A DNA stretch of 64,000 nt from Candidatus Bartonella washoeensis Sb944nv (GTDB taxonomy: Bacteria; Pseudomonadota; Alphaproteobacteria; Rhizobiales; Rhizobiaceae): contig NZ_JH725024.1 of the NCBI RefSeq assembly GCF_000278135.1, positions 270,934 to 334,933 of the forward strand, read 5' to 3'. A program made the position numbers and the translations under genes. The notes under the pieces are model-generated. The model did not search any database, was not told the origin of the DNA, and saw nothing but the letters and a program-made list of their open reading frames with translations. Numbering within the stretch: the stretch's first letter is position 1; every line of letters starts with the position of its first letter. Shown here piece by piece: positions 9,383 to 20,273 of this stretch.

Positions 9383-10486
9383 ATGATGAAAAAAAATACA
9401 TTATTTCCTTATACCGCTGTAGCAACCATTGATGTTGGTGCCATTGTCGCTAATTATACAACTTTAGCTAAACGCGTTGCCCCAACAGAATGTTCTGCTG
9501 TTTTGAAAGCAAATGCTTATGGATTAGGCGCTGATAAAATTGCTCCTGCGCTTTATCAAGCTGGTTGCCGAACTTTTTTTGTTGTCCAAATCGAAGAAGC
9601 ACTCCAGTTAAAAGCTATTTTACCCCCAGATGTCATGATTTCTCTTCTGAATGGACTTCCACACACAGCGGAAGAATTTGTGGCACAATCGAGTATTGTT
9701 CCTGTTCTAAACTCTTGGAATGCAATCGAGGACTGGCAAACTCTTTGCCAAAAAAAGGATAAAAAATTTCCCGCAATCATTCAAATCGATACTAATATGA
9801 ATCGATTAGGACTTGATAAAAAAGAATTACAAAAACTCATCAAACAACCTACAATTTTTGAAAAAGCAGAAATAAAATATATTCTCAGTCACCTTGCAAA
9901 CGGAGATGATGCTACCCATTCATCCAATTTTACACAATTGGCTACTTTAAAAACCATACTTGCGCAATTGCCTGCTTGCAAAGTTTCCTTTGCTAATTCC
10001 GGAGGTATTTTTCTTGGGAACGATTTTTATTTTGACCTTGTTCGCCCAGGCATTGCACTTTACGGTATTAATCCCCATGGAAAACATCCAACACCTCTAA
10101 AACCTGTTTTAAAACTTGAAGCCCAAGTCATTCAAAGCCGCTTTATTGAGGCAGGAGTGCCCGTTGGTTATGGAGAGAGTTTCATTACCCACAGACCAAG
10201 CACGCTCATAACTATTTCTATCGGCTATGCAGATGGTTGGGTACGCGCTCTTTCTAATAAAGGAAGCGTTTATTTCAAAGGAAACAAACTACCCATTGTT
10301 GGACGCGTTTCTATGGATTCCACAGTGGTAGATGCTACCGATCTTGATAAAAAACCGCAAAAAGGTGATTGGATAGAACTCATTGGAACACACCAAACAC
10401 TTGAAAAAGTATCGACTGATGCTAACACCATTCCTAATGAAATTCTAACTTCTCTAGGAAACCGTTATCAACGCATTTACATTTAG
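9383..10486 (+). CDS. alr: Alanine racemase
   Basis: PLP enzyme making D-alanine for peptidoglycan. The PLP lysine is at about residue 42 in SAVLKANAYGLG. The second catalytic base region is VPVGYGESF, followed by ISIGYADGW, and VGRVSMDSTVVD and GIALYGIN also fit. The 367-residue length is normal. Two ATG codons stand in tandem (9383, 9386), with only a weak ribosome binding site, so the first two residues are uncertain. The gene is monocistronic. Confidence 0.93.
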   Translation: MMKKNTLFPYTAVATIDVGAIVANYTTLAKRVAPTECSAVLKANAYGLGADKIAPALYQAGCRTFFVVQIEEALQLKAILPPDVMISLLNGLPHTAEEFVAQSSIVPVLNSWNAIEDWQTLCQKKDKKFPAIIQIDTNMNRLGLDKKELQKLIKQPTIFEKAEIKYILSHLANGDDATHSSNFTQLATLKTILAQLPACKVSFANSGGIFLGNDFYFDLVRPGIALYGINPHGKHPTPLKPVLKLEAQVIQSRFIEAGVPVGYGESFITHRPSTLITISIGYADGWVRALSNKGSVYFKGNKLPIVGRVSMDSTVVDATDLDKKPQKGDWIELIGTHQTLEKVSTDANTIPNEILTSLGNRYQRIYI

Positions 10487-10727
10487 AATCATTAAAGAAA
10501 TGGAATAGTGAAAATATCACCTTATAAAGTAGCTTTATCAGCCTTTTTATAAAATATCTTATGACAACTAATCATATACTATTGCTCACTAACGCTCTCT
10601 CCCACACATTCCGTTGATCAATATTTTTCATAAAAATTCTTAAAAGAACAATAGAAATCATCAATTGTTGGTTTTAAAATCATCATCAGTAAAACAAAAA
10701 GAAAGCAATAACACGCAAATTAACATT

Positions 10728-10763
10728 AAAAAAAGCTCGCACAGAATGTTCGAGCTTTTTTCG
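10728..10763. terminator. Bidirectional terminator between alr and gcvP
   Basis: AAAAAAGCTCG, an eleven-base loop, then CGAGCTTTTTT. A-runs and T-runs flank the stem on both sides, so it can end gcvP transcripts on the minus strand (20 bases after the stop) and also alr read-through. Confidence 0.8.
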
Positions 10764-10782
10764 TCAATACGAAGAAATAAAA

Positions 10783-13587
10783 TTAATACGTATTTCCTAA
10801 TGGTGGACATGAACAAATAAGCGTTCTGTCTCCCGCAACATTATCAATGCGAGAAACAGGAGGCCAATATTTATTTACTGGATCAAGAGAGCAATTGGGA
10901 AAAGCAGCTTCTTGTCGTGAATAAGGCCGTGCCCAAGCATCATCTACCGTATCGATCAATGTATGTGGTGCATTAACTAATGGATTATCGTCTTTTGGCC
11001 AAAAACCCGCACCAACCTTCTTAGCTTCTTCAGCAATAGAGAGCAAAGCATCACAGAAACGATCAATCTCTGCTTTTGGCTCTGATTCTGTCGGTTCAAT
11101 CATCAAAGTGCCAGGAACAGGAAAAGACATCGTCGGCGCATGAAAACCATAATCAATCAAACGTTTTGCAATATCATCAACACTCACCCCATACTGCTCT
11201 TTCAACACACGGGTATCCACAATACACTCATGAGCAACACGTCCATATTTACCTCGATATAGAATGGAATAAGCCTGTGAAAGGCGCGCCGCAATATAAT
11301 TAGCATTTAAAATTGCTGTTTGTGTCGCATATTTCAAGCCATCAGCACCCATCATCCGAATATACATCCACGTAATAACAAGAATAGAGGCACTTCCATA
11401 AGGAGCAGCCGAAACTGCATGTGTTGCTCCCTCTTGTTCATGCCCTGGTAAAAATGGTTTGAGATGTTCTGCCACTCCAATCGGCCCCACACCAGGACCA
11501 CCACCACCATGGGGAATGGCAAAGGTTTTATGGAGATTCATATGACAAACATCTGCCCCAATATCTGCCGGACGAGCAAGCCCAACAAGCGCATTCAAAT
11601 TAGCACCATCAAAATAAACTTGTCCCCCATTTTCATGGATAAGAGAACAAATATCCTTAATACTCTCCTCATAAACACCATGGGTTGAAGGATAGGTGAT
11701 CATAAGAGCTGCTAAACGCTCCTTATGTAACTGCGCTTTCATTTTGAGATCATCAACATCAACATCGCCATCACCCAAACATTTGACCACAACAACTTCC
11801 ATACCCGCCATATGAGCAGAAGCTGGATTGGTACCATGGGCGGAAGCTGGGATAAGGCAAAGCGTACGTTGATGTTCTCCTCGCGATTGGTGATATCGGC
11901 GGATTGCCAAAAGCCCCGCATATTCCCCTTGAGCACCAGAATTTGGCTGGAAAGACACTTGCGCAAACCCTGTAATTTCACACAACCACGCATTCAGTTG
12001 ATGAATCATTTCTTGATAACCCATTGCATCCTCTTTCGGAACAAAGGGATGGATATTGGCTACCGTAGGCCAACTCACAGGCATCAATTCCGCTGCTGCA
12101 TTAAGCTTCATTGTACAAGAACCAAGCGGAATCATTGCCCGGTCTAATGCCAAATCCTTATCCGACAAACGACGCAAAAAGCGCATCATGTCTGTCTCTG
12201 AGTGAACCGCATGAAAAAATGGCTGTGAAAGAAAAGTGCCGTCACGCTCTTTCCCTAAAAGTCGTGAAGAAACTTGATCAACCAATTGCGCACCAAAAAG
12301 CTGTGCCAAAGCGGCAGCATCTTCTTGTGTTGACAATTCATCAAAATTGATCGCAATTGTGTCATCATCCAAAATACGAATAAGGCGTCCACCAGCTTTT
12401 GCTTGACGCGCAATCTCCTGAGCTTTCCCTTTCACAACAATGCTTACACAATCAAAAAAATATTCTCCTTCACAAGGAACCCCTGCTGCTTCTAAACCAG
12501 CAACAAAGCGGCATGTTAAATGATGAATCCGCTGAGCAATTTGCTGTAAGCCTTGTGGCCCATGCCAAACAGCATAAGCTGTTGCCATATTTGCCAATAG
12601 AGCTTGTGCTGTGCAAATATTAGACGTCGCTTTATCGCGTCGAATATGTTGTTCACGTGTTTGCAATGCTAAGCGAAACCCAACGCGCCCTTTCGTATCA
12701 ACAGATTGACCAACAATACGCCCTGGAATAAGGCGTGTTAAAGCCTCGCTTACCGCAAGATAACCAGCATGAGGACCACCAAACCCCATTGGAACCCCAT
12801 AACGCTGCATAGAACCAACAACGATATCAGCACCCCATTGGGCTGGTGGTTCCATAAGAGTAAGCGCCAAAGGATCAGCAACAACGATGACCAATGCTCC
12901 TTTTGCCTTTGCCTCTTTAATAACTTCACTATAATCTTTAAAATAACCTTTTGTATCTGGCCAGGATAAGACAATTGCAGCTGTATCAGAACAAATTTTG
13001 CCATCTTGGCTGATATGAATACCTTGGGTTTCAGCACGCGTTTGCGCAACACTCAAAGTTTGGGGATGCAAAAGACTCTGAAGAGAAATTTTTGTCTTTT
13101 TCTCGCGTGCAAAGCGCACAGCCACTGCATTTGCTTCAGCTAAAGCAGTGGCTTCATCAAGAAGTGAAGCAGCTGCAACAGGCAAACCAGTAAGTTCACT
13201 AACCAATGTCTGAAAATAAAATAAAAGTTCTAAACGGCCTTGGCTAATCTCTGCCTGATAAGGTGTATAAGCAGTATACCAAGCTGGATTTTCAAAAAGA
13301 TTCCGCAAAATAACGGGAGGCACAGAAGTTCCATGATATCCCTGCCCAATAAAACTTTTGTGCACACGGTTACGCCCCATTATTTTGGAAAGTTCTTCCA
13401 AGGCTTTCCCTTCACTTACTGCCTTTGGAAGATTAAGCGAACGTCCCAAATGGATAGAATGTGGAACAGCTTGAGAAACGAGTGCATCAATACAATCAAC
13501 CCCTAAAACATCAAGCATTTTTTGTGTTTCATCGGGGCGAAGCCCAATATGACGAGAAAAAAAATGACGCTCTAACATAGCACTCAT
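10783..13587 (-). CDS. gcvP: Glycine decarboxylase P protein
   Basis: PLP-dependent P protein of the glycine cleavage system. It decarboxylates glycine and loads aminomethyl onto lipoyl-GcvH. The 934-residue single chain carries both halves of the family. The PLP lysine lies at about residue 685 in [19 protein letters not shown], and [13 protein letters not shown] and [14 protein letters not shown] are also present. The start overlaps the gcvH stop by four bases (ATGA type), so translation is coupled. Last gene of the riboswitch-controlled operon gcvT-gcvH-gcvP. Confidence 0.96.
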   Translation of the reverse strand: MSAMLERHFFSRHIGLRPDETQKMLDVLGVDCIDALVSQAVPHSIHLGRSLNLPKAVSEGKALEELSKIMGRNRVHKSFIGQGYHGTSVPPVILRNLFENPAWYTAYTPYQAEISQGRLELLFYFQTLVSELTGLPVAAASLLDEATALAEANAVAVRFAREKKTKISLQSLLHPQTLSVAQTRAETQGIHISQDGKICSDTAAIVLSWPDTKGYFKDYSEVIKEAKAKGALVIVVADPLALTLMEPPAQWGADIVVGSMQRYGVPMGFGGPHAGYLAVSEALTRLIPGRIVGQSVDTKGRVGFRLALQTREQHIRRDKATSNICTAQALLANMATAYAVWHGPQGLQQIAQRIHHLTCRFVAGLEAAGVPCEGEYFFDCVSIVVKGKAQEIARQAKAGGRLIRILDDDTIAINFDELSTQEDAAALAQLFGAQLVDQVSSRLLGKERDGTFLSQPFFHAVHSETDMMRFLRRLSDKDLALDRAMIPLGSCTMKLNAAAELMPVSWPTVANIHPFVPKEDAMGYQEMIHQLNAWLCEITGFAQVSFQPNSGAQGEYAGLLAIRRYHQSRGEHQRTLCLIPASAHGTNPASAHMAGMEVVVVKCLGDGDVDVDDLKMKAQLHKERLAALMITYPSTHGVYEESIKDICSLIHENGGQVYFDGANLNALVGLARPADIGADVCHMNLHKTFAIPHGGGGPGVGPIGVAEHLKPFLPGHEQEGATHAVSAAPYGSASILVITWMYIRMMGADGLKYATQTAILNANYIAARLSQAYSILYRGKYGRVAHECIVDTRVLKEQYGVSVDDIAKRLIDYGFHAPTMSFPVPGTLMIEPTESEPKAEIDRFCDALLSIAEEAKKVGAGFWPKDDNPLVNAPHTLIDTVDDAWARPYSRQEAAFPNCSLDPVNKYWPPVSRIDNVAGDRTLICSCPPLGNTY

Positions 13588-13952
13588 CCAATCAGTGCTT
13601 TATAAGCAGTCTCATCCAGCAACCCTTCAAGTTGCGATTCATCCTGCAACGTCATTTTCCAGAGCCAACCTTCTTTTTCAGCTTTCTGGTTTACCAGTTC
13701 AGGACTATTTACCAAAGCTTCGTTAATTTCAACCACTTCACCATCAAGAGGTGCATAGACATCTGAAGCCGCTTTAACCGATTCAACAACAGCAGCAGAA
13801 TCTCCCTTAGAAAGCTCTGTTCCACTTTGCGGCAAATCAATAAAAACCAAATCACCTAACTGCTCTTGAGCATAATTTGTAATCCCAACAGTAACCACAT
13901 CTCCTTCAATACTGAGCCATTCATGATCTTGTGTAAAATAAGTTTTAGACAT
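13584..13952 (-). CDS. gcvH: Glycine cleavage system H protein
   Basis: Lipoyl carrier that shuttles the aminomethyl arm between the P, T and L proteins. The lipoylated lysine is at about residue 60 in [19 protein letters not shown]. The N-terminal [17 protein letters not shown] is typical, and 122 residues is a normal length. It lies five bases after gcvT and overlaps gcvP. Confidence 0.96.
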   Translation of the reverse strand: MSKTYFTQDHEWLSIEGDVVTVGITNYAQEQLGDLVFIDLPQSGTELSKGDSAAVVESVKAASDVYAPLDGEVVEINEALVNSPELVNQKAEKEGWLWKMTLQDESQLEGLLDETAYKALIG

Positions 13953-13957
13953 AAAAA

Positions 13958-15076
13958 TTATCCTTTAAAATAACGTTGTTCAACAAAAGGAAGTGAATGC
14001 ACAGACAGTACAATCTTTTTACCACGCAACTCCGTAAAGACTTCCGTTCCTTCCATTTTCCAACCAACAGGAACGTAACCCATCGCTACAGGACCATCAA
14101 AAGAAGGACCAAAACCACCGGATGTTACCACTCCAATCTGATTGTTCTCATTATCAAGAAGCATCGCCCCTGCACGAATAGGTTGGCGCGTTTGTGGTTT
14201 TAATCCAACGCGACAACGAGAAGGTCCTTTCTGAAACGCTTCAAGAAAAGCCTTTGCCCCATAAAACCGTGCTTTTTCTCGAACATTTTTAGGAACAGCC
14301 CATGTCAGCGCTGCATCAATGGGCGTTGTATCAGGCGTAATATCATTCCCATGCAAACACAACCCTGCTTCCAAGCGCAGACTGTCGCGCGCAGCAAGAC
14401 CAACCCATTCCACACGAGAATCATTCAGAAATTTTACAGCCAACGCATGCGCTTGCTCTATGGGAAGAGCAATCTCAAAGCCATCCTCTCCCGTATAACC
14501 AGAACGCGTTATAAACCAATCTTGTTGTGGCTCGAATCCTTGCATAAACAACAGTTCATTACCAGGTAACCCAGCATCAGCCATAACAGCTGCTGCTTCT
14601 GGACCTTGAAGAGCAAGCAAAACCCTTTCAAGAGCAATGATTTGACACTCAAAACCAACAGCACGTTTCTTAAGTTCAGCAAGATCAGCCTGTGCGTTAC
14701 CAGCATTCGCAACCAGCATAAAGCGGCATTCTGCTAAACGGGTAATGATAAGGTCATCAAGAATACCAGCCTGCTCATTAAGTAAATAATTATAGCGTGA
14801 TTGACCAATCCTTAACAAAGCAGCATCAACAGGAAAAGCATAAGATAAAAATTCCACTGCTTGTGGCCCTTCAACCGCAATTAATTTCATATGAGAAATA
14901 TCAAAAAGTCCTGCATGAGCACGGGTATGAAGATGCTCTTTCATGACCCCAAGCGGATAAGTCAAAGGCATTTGCCAACCCGCAAAAGCACCAAATTTTG
15001 CTCCTGCTTTTTCATGTAATTCATGTAAGGGAAGTATTTTTAAAGAAGATGTTTCTAATTCTTGTCGCGTGCCCAT
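13958..15076 (-). CDS. gcvT: Aminomethyltransferase (glycine cleavage T protein)
   Basis: T protein: transfers the methylene group from aminomethyl-lipoyl-GcvH to tetrahydrofolate, releasing ammonia. Visible motifs are [12 protein letters not shown], the [16 protein letters not shown] segment near the N terminus, and [15 protein letters not shown] in the middle. The C-terminal barrel contains [11 protein letters not shown] and AMGYVPVGW. At 372 residues the length is normal. The N terminus may be a few residues shorter. First gene of the operon, about 40 bases after the riboswitch. Confidence 0.95.
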   Translation of the reverse strand: MGTRQELETSSLKILPLHELHEKAGAKFGAFAGWQMPLTYPLGVMKEHLHTRAHAGLFDISHMKLIAVEGPQAVEFLSYAFPVDAALLRIGQSRYNYLLNEQAGILDDLIITRLAECRFMLVANAGNAQADLAELKKRAVGFECQIIALERVLLALQGPEAAAVMADAGLPGNELLFMQGFEPQQDWFITRSGYTGEDGFEIALPIEQAHALAVKFLNDSRVEWVGLAARDSLRLEAGLCLHGNDITPDTTPIDAALTWAVPKNVREKARFYGAKAFLEAFQKGPSRCRVGLKPQTRQPIRAGAMLLDNENNQIGVVTSGGFGPSFDGPVAMGYVPVGWKMEGTEVFTELRGKKIVLSVHSLPFVEQRYFKG

Positions 15077-15114
15077 AATATCTCCAAAGTTGCGCTAACG
15101 ACCACACGATGTGG

Positions 15115-15310
15115 TCATCTCTGCACCCCTCTGTCACAAACCTGAGAGACTCGCGAAAAGAGCTTTCGCTTACACCTTCGGCGCGGGCACTCCCGACTTT
15201 CCAGATCTGCCTTCCTCCTTTTACGGTCCTTAGAGCCTGAGAGATTATGGGCTGTTTTCCCCTTCGGCGGCAGGTGCGAAAGTTTGCAGTCTGCACTCTC
15301 CCGCAAAAGA
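15115..15310 (-). promoter_or_regulatory. Tandem glycine riboswitch
   Basis: On the minus strand two glycine aptamers lie in series. The first begins GCGGGAGAG and contains GCCGCCGAAGGGG and CTCTCAGGCTC. The second contains GTCGGGAGTGC, GCGCCGAAGGTG and CTCTCAGGTTTGTGACAGAG. These are the conserved elements of the glycine riboswitch. It lies directly upstream of gcvTHP, where glycine binding is known to switch the operon on. I cannot tell which expression platform is used. Confidence 0.93.
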
Positions 15311-15333
15311 ATGAAAGAAACAATAACGCTCTT

Positions 15334-15706
15334 TCCGACATATTTTTACCTATAGCCTATCTTTTTCACACAGTCATCAGCAAAATAACCATAGTACCCT
15401 AATTTTAGACTTGCATAGGCTATTTTAAAGAGCTTATAATGTAAGGCTTTGAGCACATAAGATAGAAGTAATTGCAGTCCAGAAAACTAAAGAGGAAAGG
15501 AAACTGCGAAAAGATAAAAAAAACAGTATCCTCTCTTGTACGATCTAAATTAGAACTACCAAATTTGATATCTTCTAAGAATAAATATTAAATCGAGAGA
15601 GATGATCTTAACACACAATGAGGTTGTCTTTTTTACAGCTAAATAGTATCATAGACTGTGGTTGTTTATACACCAAACCTCATCGGATAAAGGTTTTAAA
15701 ATAGTC
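15334..15706. other. Intergenic stretch, promoter region
   Basis: Between the divergent gcv operon and the LON-domain gene. No further gene seen. It should hold the gcv promoter on the minus strand and that of the LON-domain gene on the plus strand. Confidence 0.45.
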
Positions 15707-16369
15707 ATGAAAGCTGGCAATATCCATTATAATTGCGAAAATGATCTACCAAAAAAAATTGCTCTCTTTCCCTTAGAAGGTGCGCTTTTACTGCCGGGTG
15801 GCTTTTTATCGCTCAATATTTTTGAACCAGAAGCTCTCGAAATGGTTGAAGACGTTATGCTATCCAATCGTTTGTTAGGTATCATTCAACCCCTTTCCTC
15901 GGAGACAGAGGGCTTCTCTAAACAGCTTTACAAAACAGGTTGTATAGGTCGCATCACAAACTACAACGAAACAGGAAATGGACAGCTTTTCATTATATTG
16001 CAGGGAATTTGCCGCTTCACCGTAGAGCAAGAACTCGTGAATACAAAACCTTATCGGATTGCTGTTATCCAATCAAATACAAGAGACCTACAAGAAGCAG
16101 ACGTCTCAGAGAGCATTAATCGAACAAGCCTCTTAAACATTGTTGAGCAATATCTGAACATACATGAAATAGAATACAATTGGAGCAATATCATACAAAC
16201 GCCCACATCTATATTAGTGAATGCTTTTTCAGCTCTTATCCCCTTTACACCAAGAGAAAAACAAGCTCTTCTTGAAGCTCCAGATATTGGAAGTCGCGCC
16301 CAAACTCTTCTTGCTTTAACTGAACGCTCACTCATGAAGCAAACAGGGATGCATCACCAGTTAAATTAA
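15707..16369 (+). CDS. LON substrate-binding domain protein (LonN-like, no protease domain)
   Basis: A stand-alone N-terminal LON domain of the type widespread in alphaproteobacteria. Its function is not established. The sequence opens with the family signature KIALFPLEGALLLPGG and LSLNIFEPEALEMVED, continues with LLGIIQP and GCIGRITNYNETGNGQL, and lacks the AAA+ and serine-lysine protease domains of Lon. The frame extends to a TTG at 15662. I prefer the ATG at 15707, preceded by AAAGG, giving about 220 residues. It is followed after 13 bases by a Trm112-like gene, so the two are probably co-transcribed. Confidence 0.85.
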   Translation: MKAGNIHYNCENDLPKKIALFPLEGALLLPGGFLSLNIFEPEALEMVEDVMLSNRLLGIIQPLSSETEGFSKQLYKTGCIGRITNYNETGNGQLFIILQGICRFTVEQELVNTKPYRIAVIQSNTRDLQEADVSESINRTSLLNIVEQYLNIHEIEYNWSNIIQTPTSILVNAFSALIPFTPREKQALLEAPDIGSRAQTLLALTERSLMKQTGMHHQLN

Positions 16370-16382
16370 TGAGCATTAAAAC

Positions 16383-16586
16383 ATGAAAAAAATGATGACT
16401 GATCCTAAAATGCTCGAATTGCTCGTCTGCCCAATCACAAAGGGAACACTCTCTTTAGACCAAAAAACTCAAGAATTAGTTTCACTCAGAGCAAAACTCG
16501 CCTATCCTATTCGCGATGGCATTCCTATTATGCTTACCTCTGAAGCCCGTTCTTTGCATGACAATGAAAAAAGCAGTACACAATAA
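16383..16586 (+). CDS. Trm112-like small protein (UPF0434)
   Basis: Small protein of the Trm112/YcaR family. In other organisms relatives act as stabilising partners of methyltransferases. The role in bacteria is unclear. Conserved features are [15 protein letters not shown] and [13 protein letters not shown] at the C-terminal strand. Only one cysteine of the zinc site is present, as in many proteobacterial members. Translation may begin at 16383 or at the ATG codons four and five positions later (MMTDPKM). Confidence 0.85.
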   Translation: MKKMMTDPKMLELLVCPITKGTLSLDQKTQELVSLRAKLAYPIRDGIPIMLTSEARSLHDNEKSSTQ

Positions 16587-16589
16587 AAA

Positions 16590-18025
16590 AAATTAAGCAA
16601 TCTTCATTCAATTTTTCTTTTGGCAGAAACTGTTATAAATCAATTCGCCCTTAAGAAATATCCTTTTTTACGCAATTGTTTCAATATGAGTCTGTCTCAA
16701 AACAGTGATTCTGGAAAAACCAGCACCATCATTCTCTTTGCTCCAATTTTGCGCTACTTTTGCATTAAGACAGTTCAGTAAGAAACACACTTATTGCTTT
16801 TTCAAAGATTTTTTGATTCTGAATGCGAAGATACAACCCCCATTCTTTATACGGAAGAGACAGTAAAAAATAATAAAATCATAGGAGTTGCAACTCACAA
16901 CATAACCAAGAATGGTTACATAAATAGACTTATGGCGCTCATTTATAGAATAAGAAATTATATTCAAATTGATAGCAAAACAGGAGAGATCATAGATGGC
17001 TGCGTTGCCTCTATCGTGCCTAAAAAGGCATAATGGTTTGGGAAAGGAACGGAGAACAATAACTCAAAATGCGATTGCAAGATTAGCAGCAAATCATTTA
17101 TAATGGATATAACCACAAAGCATTTCTTATTTTAGCTTTTCATCTTAATTTTGAAAATTTATGCATTGTCAATCAAACAGAATTGGCAAAAAAATGAATA
17201 AACCCAAGCAAAATTTTAAGCACAGCGTAAAGCATTTAATTACCATGATTGTGCTTTCGCAAAGTTACCACACATTGGGATCAATACACTCTATCGCCTT
17301 AACCCAAATTTGGGTTAGAGAAGCAGTGCCAAAAAACCAAATCAGTAACTAAAGATAATCTCAAACACCATATCGAAACCACTAGTATGCATGATGTTTT
17401 TGAAAAAAGCAAACCACTAAAATAGATCTAGAAAAATATCTCAAAGACCATGAAAGCACACTCCATTTGCCCATTTTACAATCAAATTGCCTATTTTAAA
17501 ACAGAATTAAAGACTTTCAGCCTCTCGAAGTTTCCTGAACTCCCACTAAAAAAATCATAATCTTGAAAGATAACGCTTCTATTGGTACCCAAATGGTACA
17601 AGAGATAGCGATGAAAATGGAAAAAGCTTAAAGCCTCATAGAAGACTTCTAAGACAAGTAAAAATCACGTGTTAAAAATCTAAACTGCGCTCCTTTTAAA
17701 ACCAGAATCGTTAAATTATTCATGACTTTCATAAATAAAAGTGGCTTTATACTGACTTGGACTTGTTTTCTTTTTTGCCATTCGATTTTTCGAATTTGTT
17801 AAAACGCATTCTATGCGCTCCTGAAAAGGTCTCGCTATACAAGATTTTTGAAGGGCAATTATACGTTTGCTTTCGCAAACCGTTTTTTTGATCAAAAAGG
17901 ATGGAAAGATTGATTAAAATCCCATCAAAATAGGGAAACATATTGCAACAGTCGCACTTTAATTTGAGAAAAAACAACAAGCAAACTTGTCTTAATTCTA
18001 ATTAACGCTTTAAGGAAATTAACCT
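16590..18025. other. Decayed stretch with short open frames
   Basis: No complete gene can be recognised on either strand. The longest plus-strand frames (16794-17033, about 79 codons; 17161-17352) have no recognisable motif. The first looks moderately protein-like (IIGVATHNITKNGYINRL), so it may be the tail of a lost gene. The sequence is AT-rich and full of stops, in keeping with a reductive genome. It leads into the Brt-like RNA. Confidence 0.5.
17865..17889 (+). terminator. Possible rho-independent terminator
   Basis: GTTTGC, loop TTTC, GCAAAC, then CGTTTTTTT. Plus-strand orientation. It would end a transcript from the decayed stretch just before the Brt-like RNA. Confidence 0.5.
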
Positions 18026-18049
18026 ATGAATAAGCTTGTGGTTTTGGTC

Positions 18050-18290
18050 GTATATGCAGCGATCAATAGGGCCTGGAAACCCGAAACTCAAACGCGAAAA
18101 ATAACCCGGTTGGCGGGTATAGTGGAGTTACGGGGGTTCTTTTTATGTCCAATTGCCATGGGCACTATAGGCACTAAAAGCAAGAAACTTTTTGAGTTCA
18201 GTACTTCCAAACCCCGGAAGAGCAATGCGAGGGTGCTCCTACCCAGCGGGGGAGCTGAGAATGAAAACCAAAAAGCCACATTTTAATAAC
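18050..18290 (+). ncRNA. Brt-like structured RNA upstream of an XRE regulator
   Basis: A GC-richer block in AT-rich surroundings, directly before a broken XRE-family gene. It contains strong hairpins: CTTCC...GGAAG at 18204-18220 and a GCTCC-TA-CCC-AGC-GGG-GGAGC stem at 18235-18255. Bartonella Brt RNAs (about 200 nt, genus-specific) lie immediately upstream of XRE-type trp regulator genes, described in B. henselae where they affect badA expression. The same order, size and structure are seen here. An open frame of 86 codons spans it, but its composition is not convincing as protein. Assignment is by context. Ends are approximate. Confidence 0.62.
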
Positions 18291-18617
18291 ATTTCTGTAA
18301 GCAAAAAATTCGCTTTAGAAGAAACGTCATGGGGTTTTCTCAAAAACAATTAGGCAACCACTTAGGCATAACTTTCCAATAAATCCAAAAATATGAAAAA
18401 GGATTGAATCGCGTGACAGCAGAACGCTTAAAGGAAATCGCCAATATATTGGATGTTCCACTGTCGCTTCTTTTACGCTGATATCTCAACAAAAGAGGAT
18501 GCCACATACCATCATGATGAAAGAATAGCGAGCAAAGCTGAATATCTGCTTTTAAAGAATTTCAGAATGCTTAAGCCCGAAAAACAGAAAGCAATCTTGC
18601 GGTTGATTTCTGATTAG
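18290..18617 (+). pseudogene. XRE-family regulator (Trp type), broken
   Basis: Reading from 18290 gives RFRRNVMGFSQKQLGNHLGITF, a stop where homologues have a second Gln (CAA to TAA, about 18380), then IQKYEKGLNRVTAERLKEI, a helix-turn-helix of the Cro/cI type. After the end of that frame (TGA near 18480) a shifted frame continues with DISTKEDATYHHDERIASKA and a C-terminal RMLKPEKQKAILRLISD to a TAG at 18615. So one nonsense and one frameshift mutation break an otherwise full-length gene of about 108 codons. It follows the Brt-like RNA directly. The regulator is probably inactive while the RNA may still be made. Confidence 0.78.
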
Positions 18618-19157
18618 CATAAAAGCACTACATTGTTTTCATAATTTTGGTGAGCGTTTTTTTATGAACAGCTTTGTAAGCTTTATCACATGAAAAGAAT
18701 TTATTAAGTAAAAATGAAAAAAACAAAGTGAAAAACAGAAACGATACTGGAAAGAAATCCCATCAGTAGCTTTCCTATGAACCTGCATACAAGAATAATT
18801 TATCATGATGAAATATAATAAAAAAATTTATCAGCACAATGCGTAATACAATCATTGCAAAACTCAAACTTCTCAAGGGAAACAATTGACAGAAGATCAG
18901 CACTTCACTAGATTGTGGCGCTGTCAAGGAAATTTTCATACGGCTTGGCATAAAATGTTCAAGCTTTCTCAGCTCTTAAACACCAAGAGGGTGGTATATT
19001 CAAAAATGACCAAACTTGTGCTGTTATAGGTCAGAATTGGTGTACATGAAAATTAAACCTCTGAAACCAACAATATGATTTAATATTCCTGGACAATTCG
19101 CCCTTTCATAGGGTTCGCCTAGGGAAGAAAAATGGAGAAGGACAGGAGTATAAAAAA
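18618..19157. other. Intergenic stretch before asd
   Basis: AT-rich spacer with no recognisable gene. The asd promoter should lie in its last 150 bases. Confidence 0.45.
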
Positions 19158-20189
19158 ATGAATTTTAAAGTTGCAGTTGTCGGCGCAACCGGAAATGTGG
19201 GTCGTGAGATGCTAGCAATTCTAGAAGAACGTGGTTTTCCGGCTCATGAAGTGGTACCTTTGGCATCACGCCGCTCATTAGGGCAGACCGTTTCTTATGG
19301 TGAAAAAACTTTAAAAGTAAAAGCACTTGATACGTACGATTTTTCCGACACAGATCTATGCCTTATGTCTGCTGGGGGAAGCATTTCTAAAGAATATGCC
19401 CCTAAAATCGGAGCTACCGGCTGTGTGGTGATCGACAACTCATCCACTTGGCGTTACGACACCAGTATTCCATTAATTGTCCCAGAAGTTAATTCAGAAG
19501 CTATTGGTGGGTTTTCCAAGCATAATATTATAGCCAACCCCAATTGTTCAACAATTCAACTTGTCTTAGCTTTAAAACCTCTCCACGATGCTGCAATTAT
19601 TAAACGCGTCGTTGTATCCACCTATCAATCGGTTTCCGGAGCTGGTAAAGAAGGAATGGATGAGCTCTTTGAGCAATCACGAGCAGTTTTTGTTGCAGAT
19701 CCAATTACATCAAAAAAGTTCACTAAACGTATTGCCTTTAATGTCATTCCTCATATCGATGTTTTCATGGAAGATGGCTATACGAAAGAAGAATGGAAAA
19801 TGGTGGTTGAAACCAAGAAAATTCTTGACCCTAAGATCAAATTAACAGCTACTGCTGTTCGGGTTCCTGTCTTTATAGGTCATGCAGAAGCTGTTCATGT
19901 TGAATTTGAAAAACCACTAAGTGCCAATGAAGCACAAACCATTCTGCGTGATGCACCAGGATGCCAGCTTATTGATAAACACGAAGATGGCGGTTACATA
20001 ACACCCTATGAATGCACCGGAGAAGATGACACCTTTATTAGCCGTGTTCGCGAAGATATCACTGTCGAAAATGGTCTAGCTTTCTGGATTGCGGCTGACA
20101 ATTTAAGAAAAGGAGCAGCGTTGAATGCAATTCAAATTGCTGAATTACTTATTTCTCGTAATTTAATAAGATCTAAGTCAGCTGCCTAA
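19158..20189 (+). CDS. asd: Aspartate-semialdehyde dehydrogenase
   Basis: Reduces aspartyl phosphate to aspartate semialdehyde, the branch point to lysine/diaminopimelate, threonine and methionine. It has the N-terminal NADP loop VAVVGATGNVGREML and the catalytic cysteine at about residue 130 in IIANPNCSTIQLVLALKPLHD. The SVSGAGKEGMDEL segment, HIDVF, and VRVPVFIGHAEAV with the active-site His are also present. Length 343 is normal. AGGAG lies a few bases before the ATG. A terminator follows. Confidence 0.95.
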   Translation: MNFKVAVVGATGNVGREMLAILEERGFPAHEVVPLASRRSLGQTVSYGEKTLKVKALDTYDFSDTDLCLMSAGGSISKEYAPKIGATGCVVIDNSSTWRYDTSIPLIVPEVNSEAIGGFSKHNIIANPNCSTIQLVLALKPLHDAAIIKRVVVSTYQSVSGAGKEGMDELFEQSRAVFVADPITSKKFTKRIAFNVIPHIDVFMEDGYTKEEWKMVVETKKILDPKIKLTATAVRVPVFIGHAEAVHVEFEKPLSANEAQTILRDAPGCQLIDKHEDGGYITPYECTGEDDTFISRVREDITVENGLAFWIAADNLRKGAALNAIQIAELLISRNLIRSKSAA

Positions 20190-20198
20190 ATAAAAAAG

Positions 20199-20241
20199 AC
20201 AGCATGAAGCAAAAATGCCTGATGCTGTGTTGTAGTTTTTC
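20199..20241 (+). terminator. Terminator after asd
   Basis: ACAGCAT and ATGCTGT form a seven-pair stem with a 16-base loop, followed by GTTGTAGTTTTT. It is 10 bases after the asd stop. The T-tract is interrupted, so strength is uncertain. Confidence 0.55.
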
Positions 20242-20273
20242 CTGTCATCCCAATAACAAGTGTTTTATCATAT

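Noticed and set aside
15021-15341. Open frame across the glycine riboswitch
   Set aside because: It exists only because the structured RNA lacks stops in that frame.
18026-18286. 86-codon open frame over the Brt-like RNA
   Set aside because: Composition and lack of motif do not look like protein, and the DNA has strong hairpins. RNA is the better reading.
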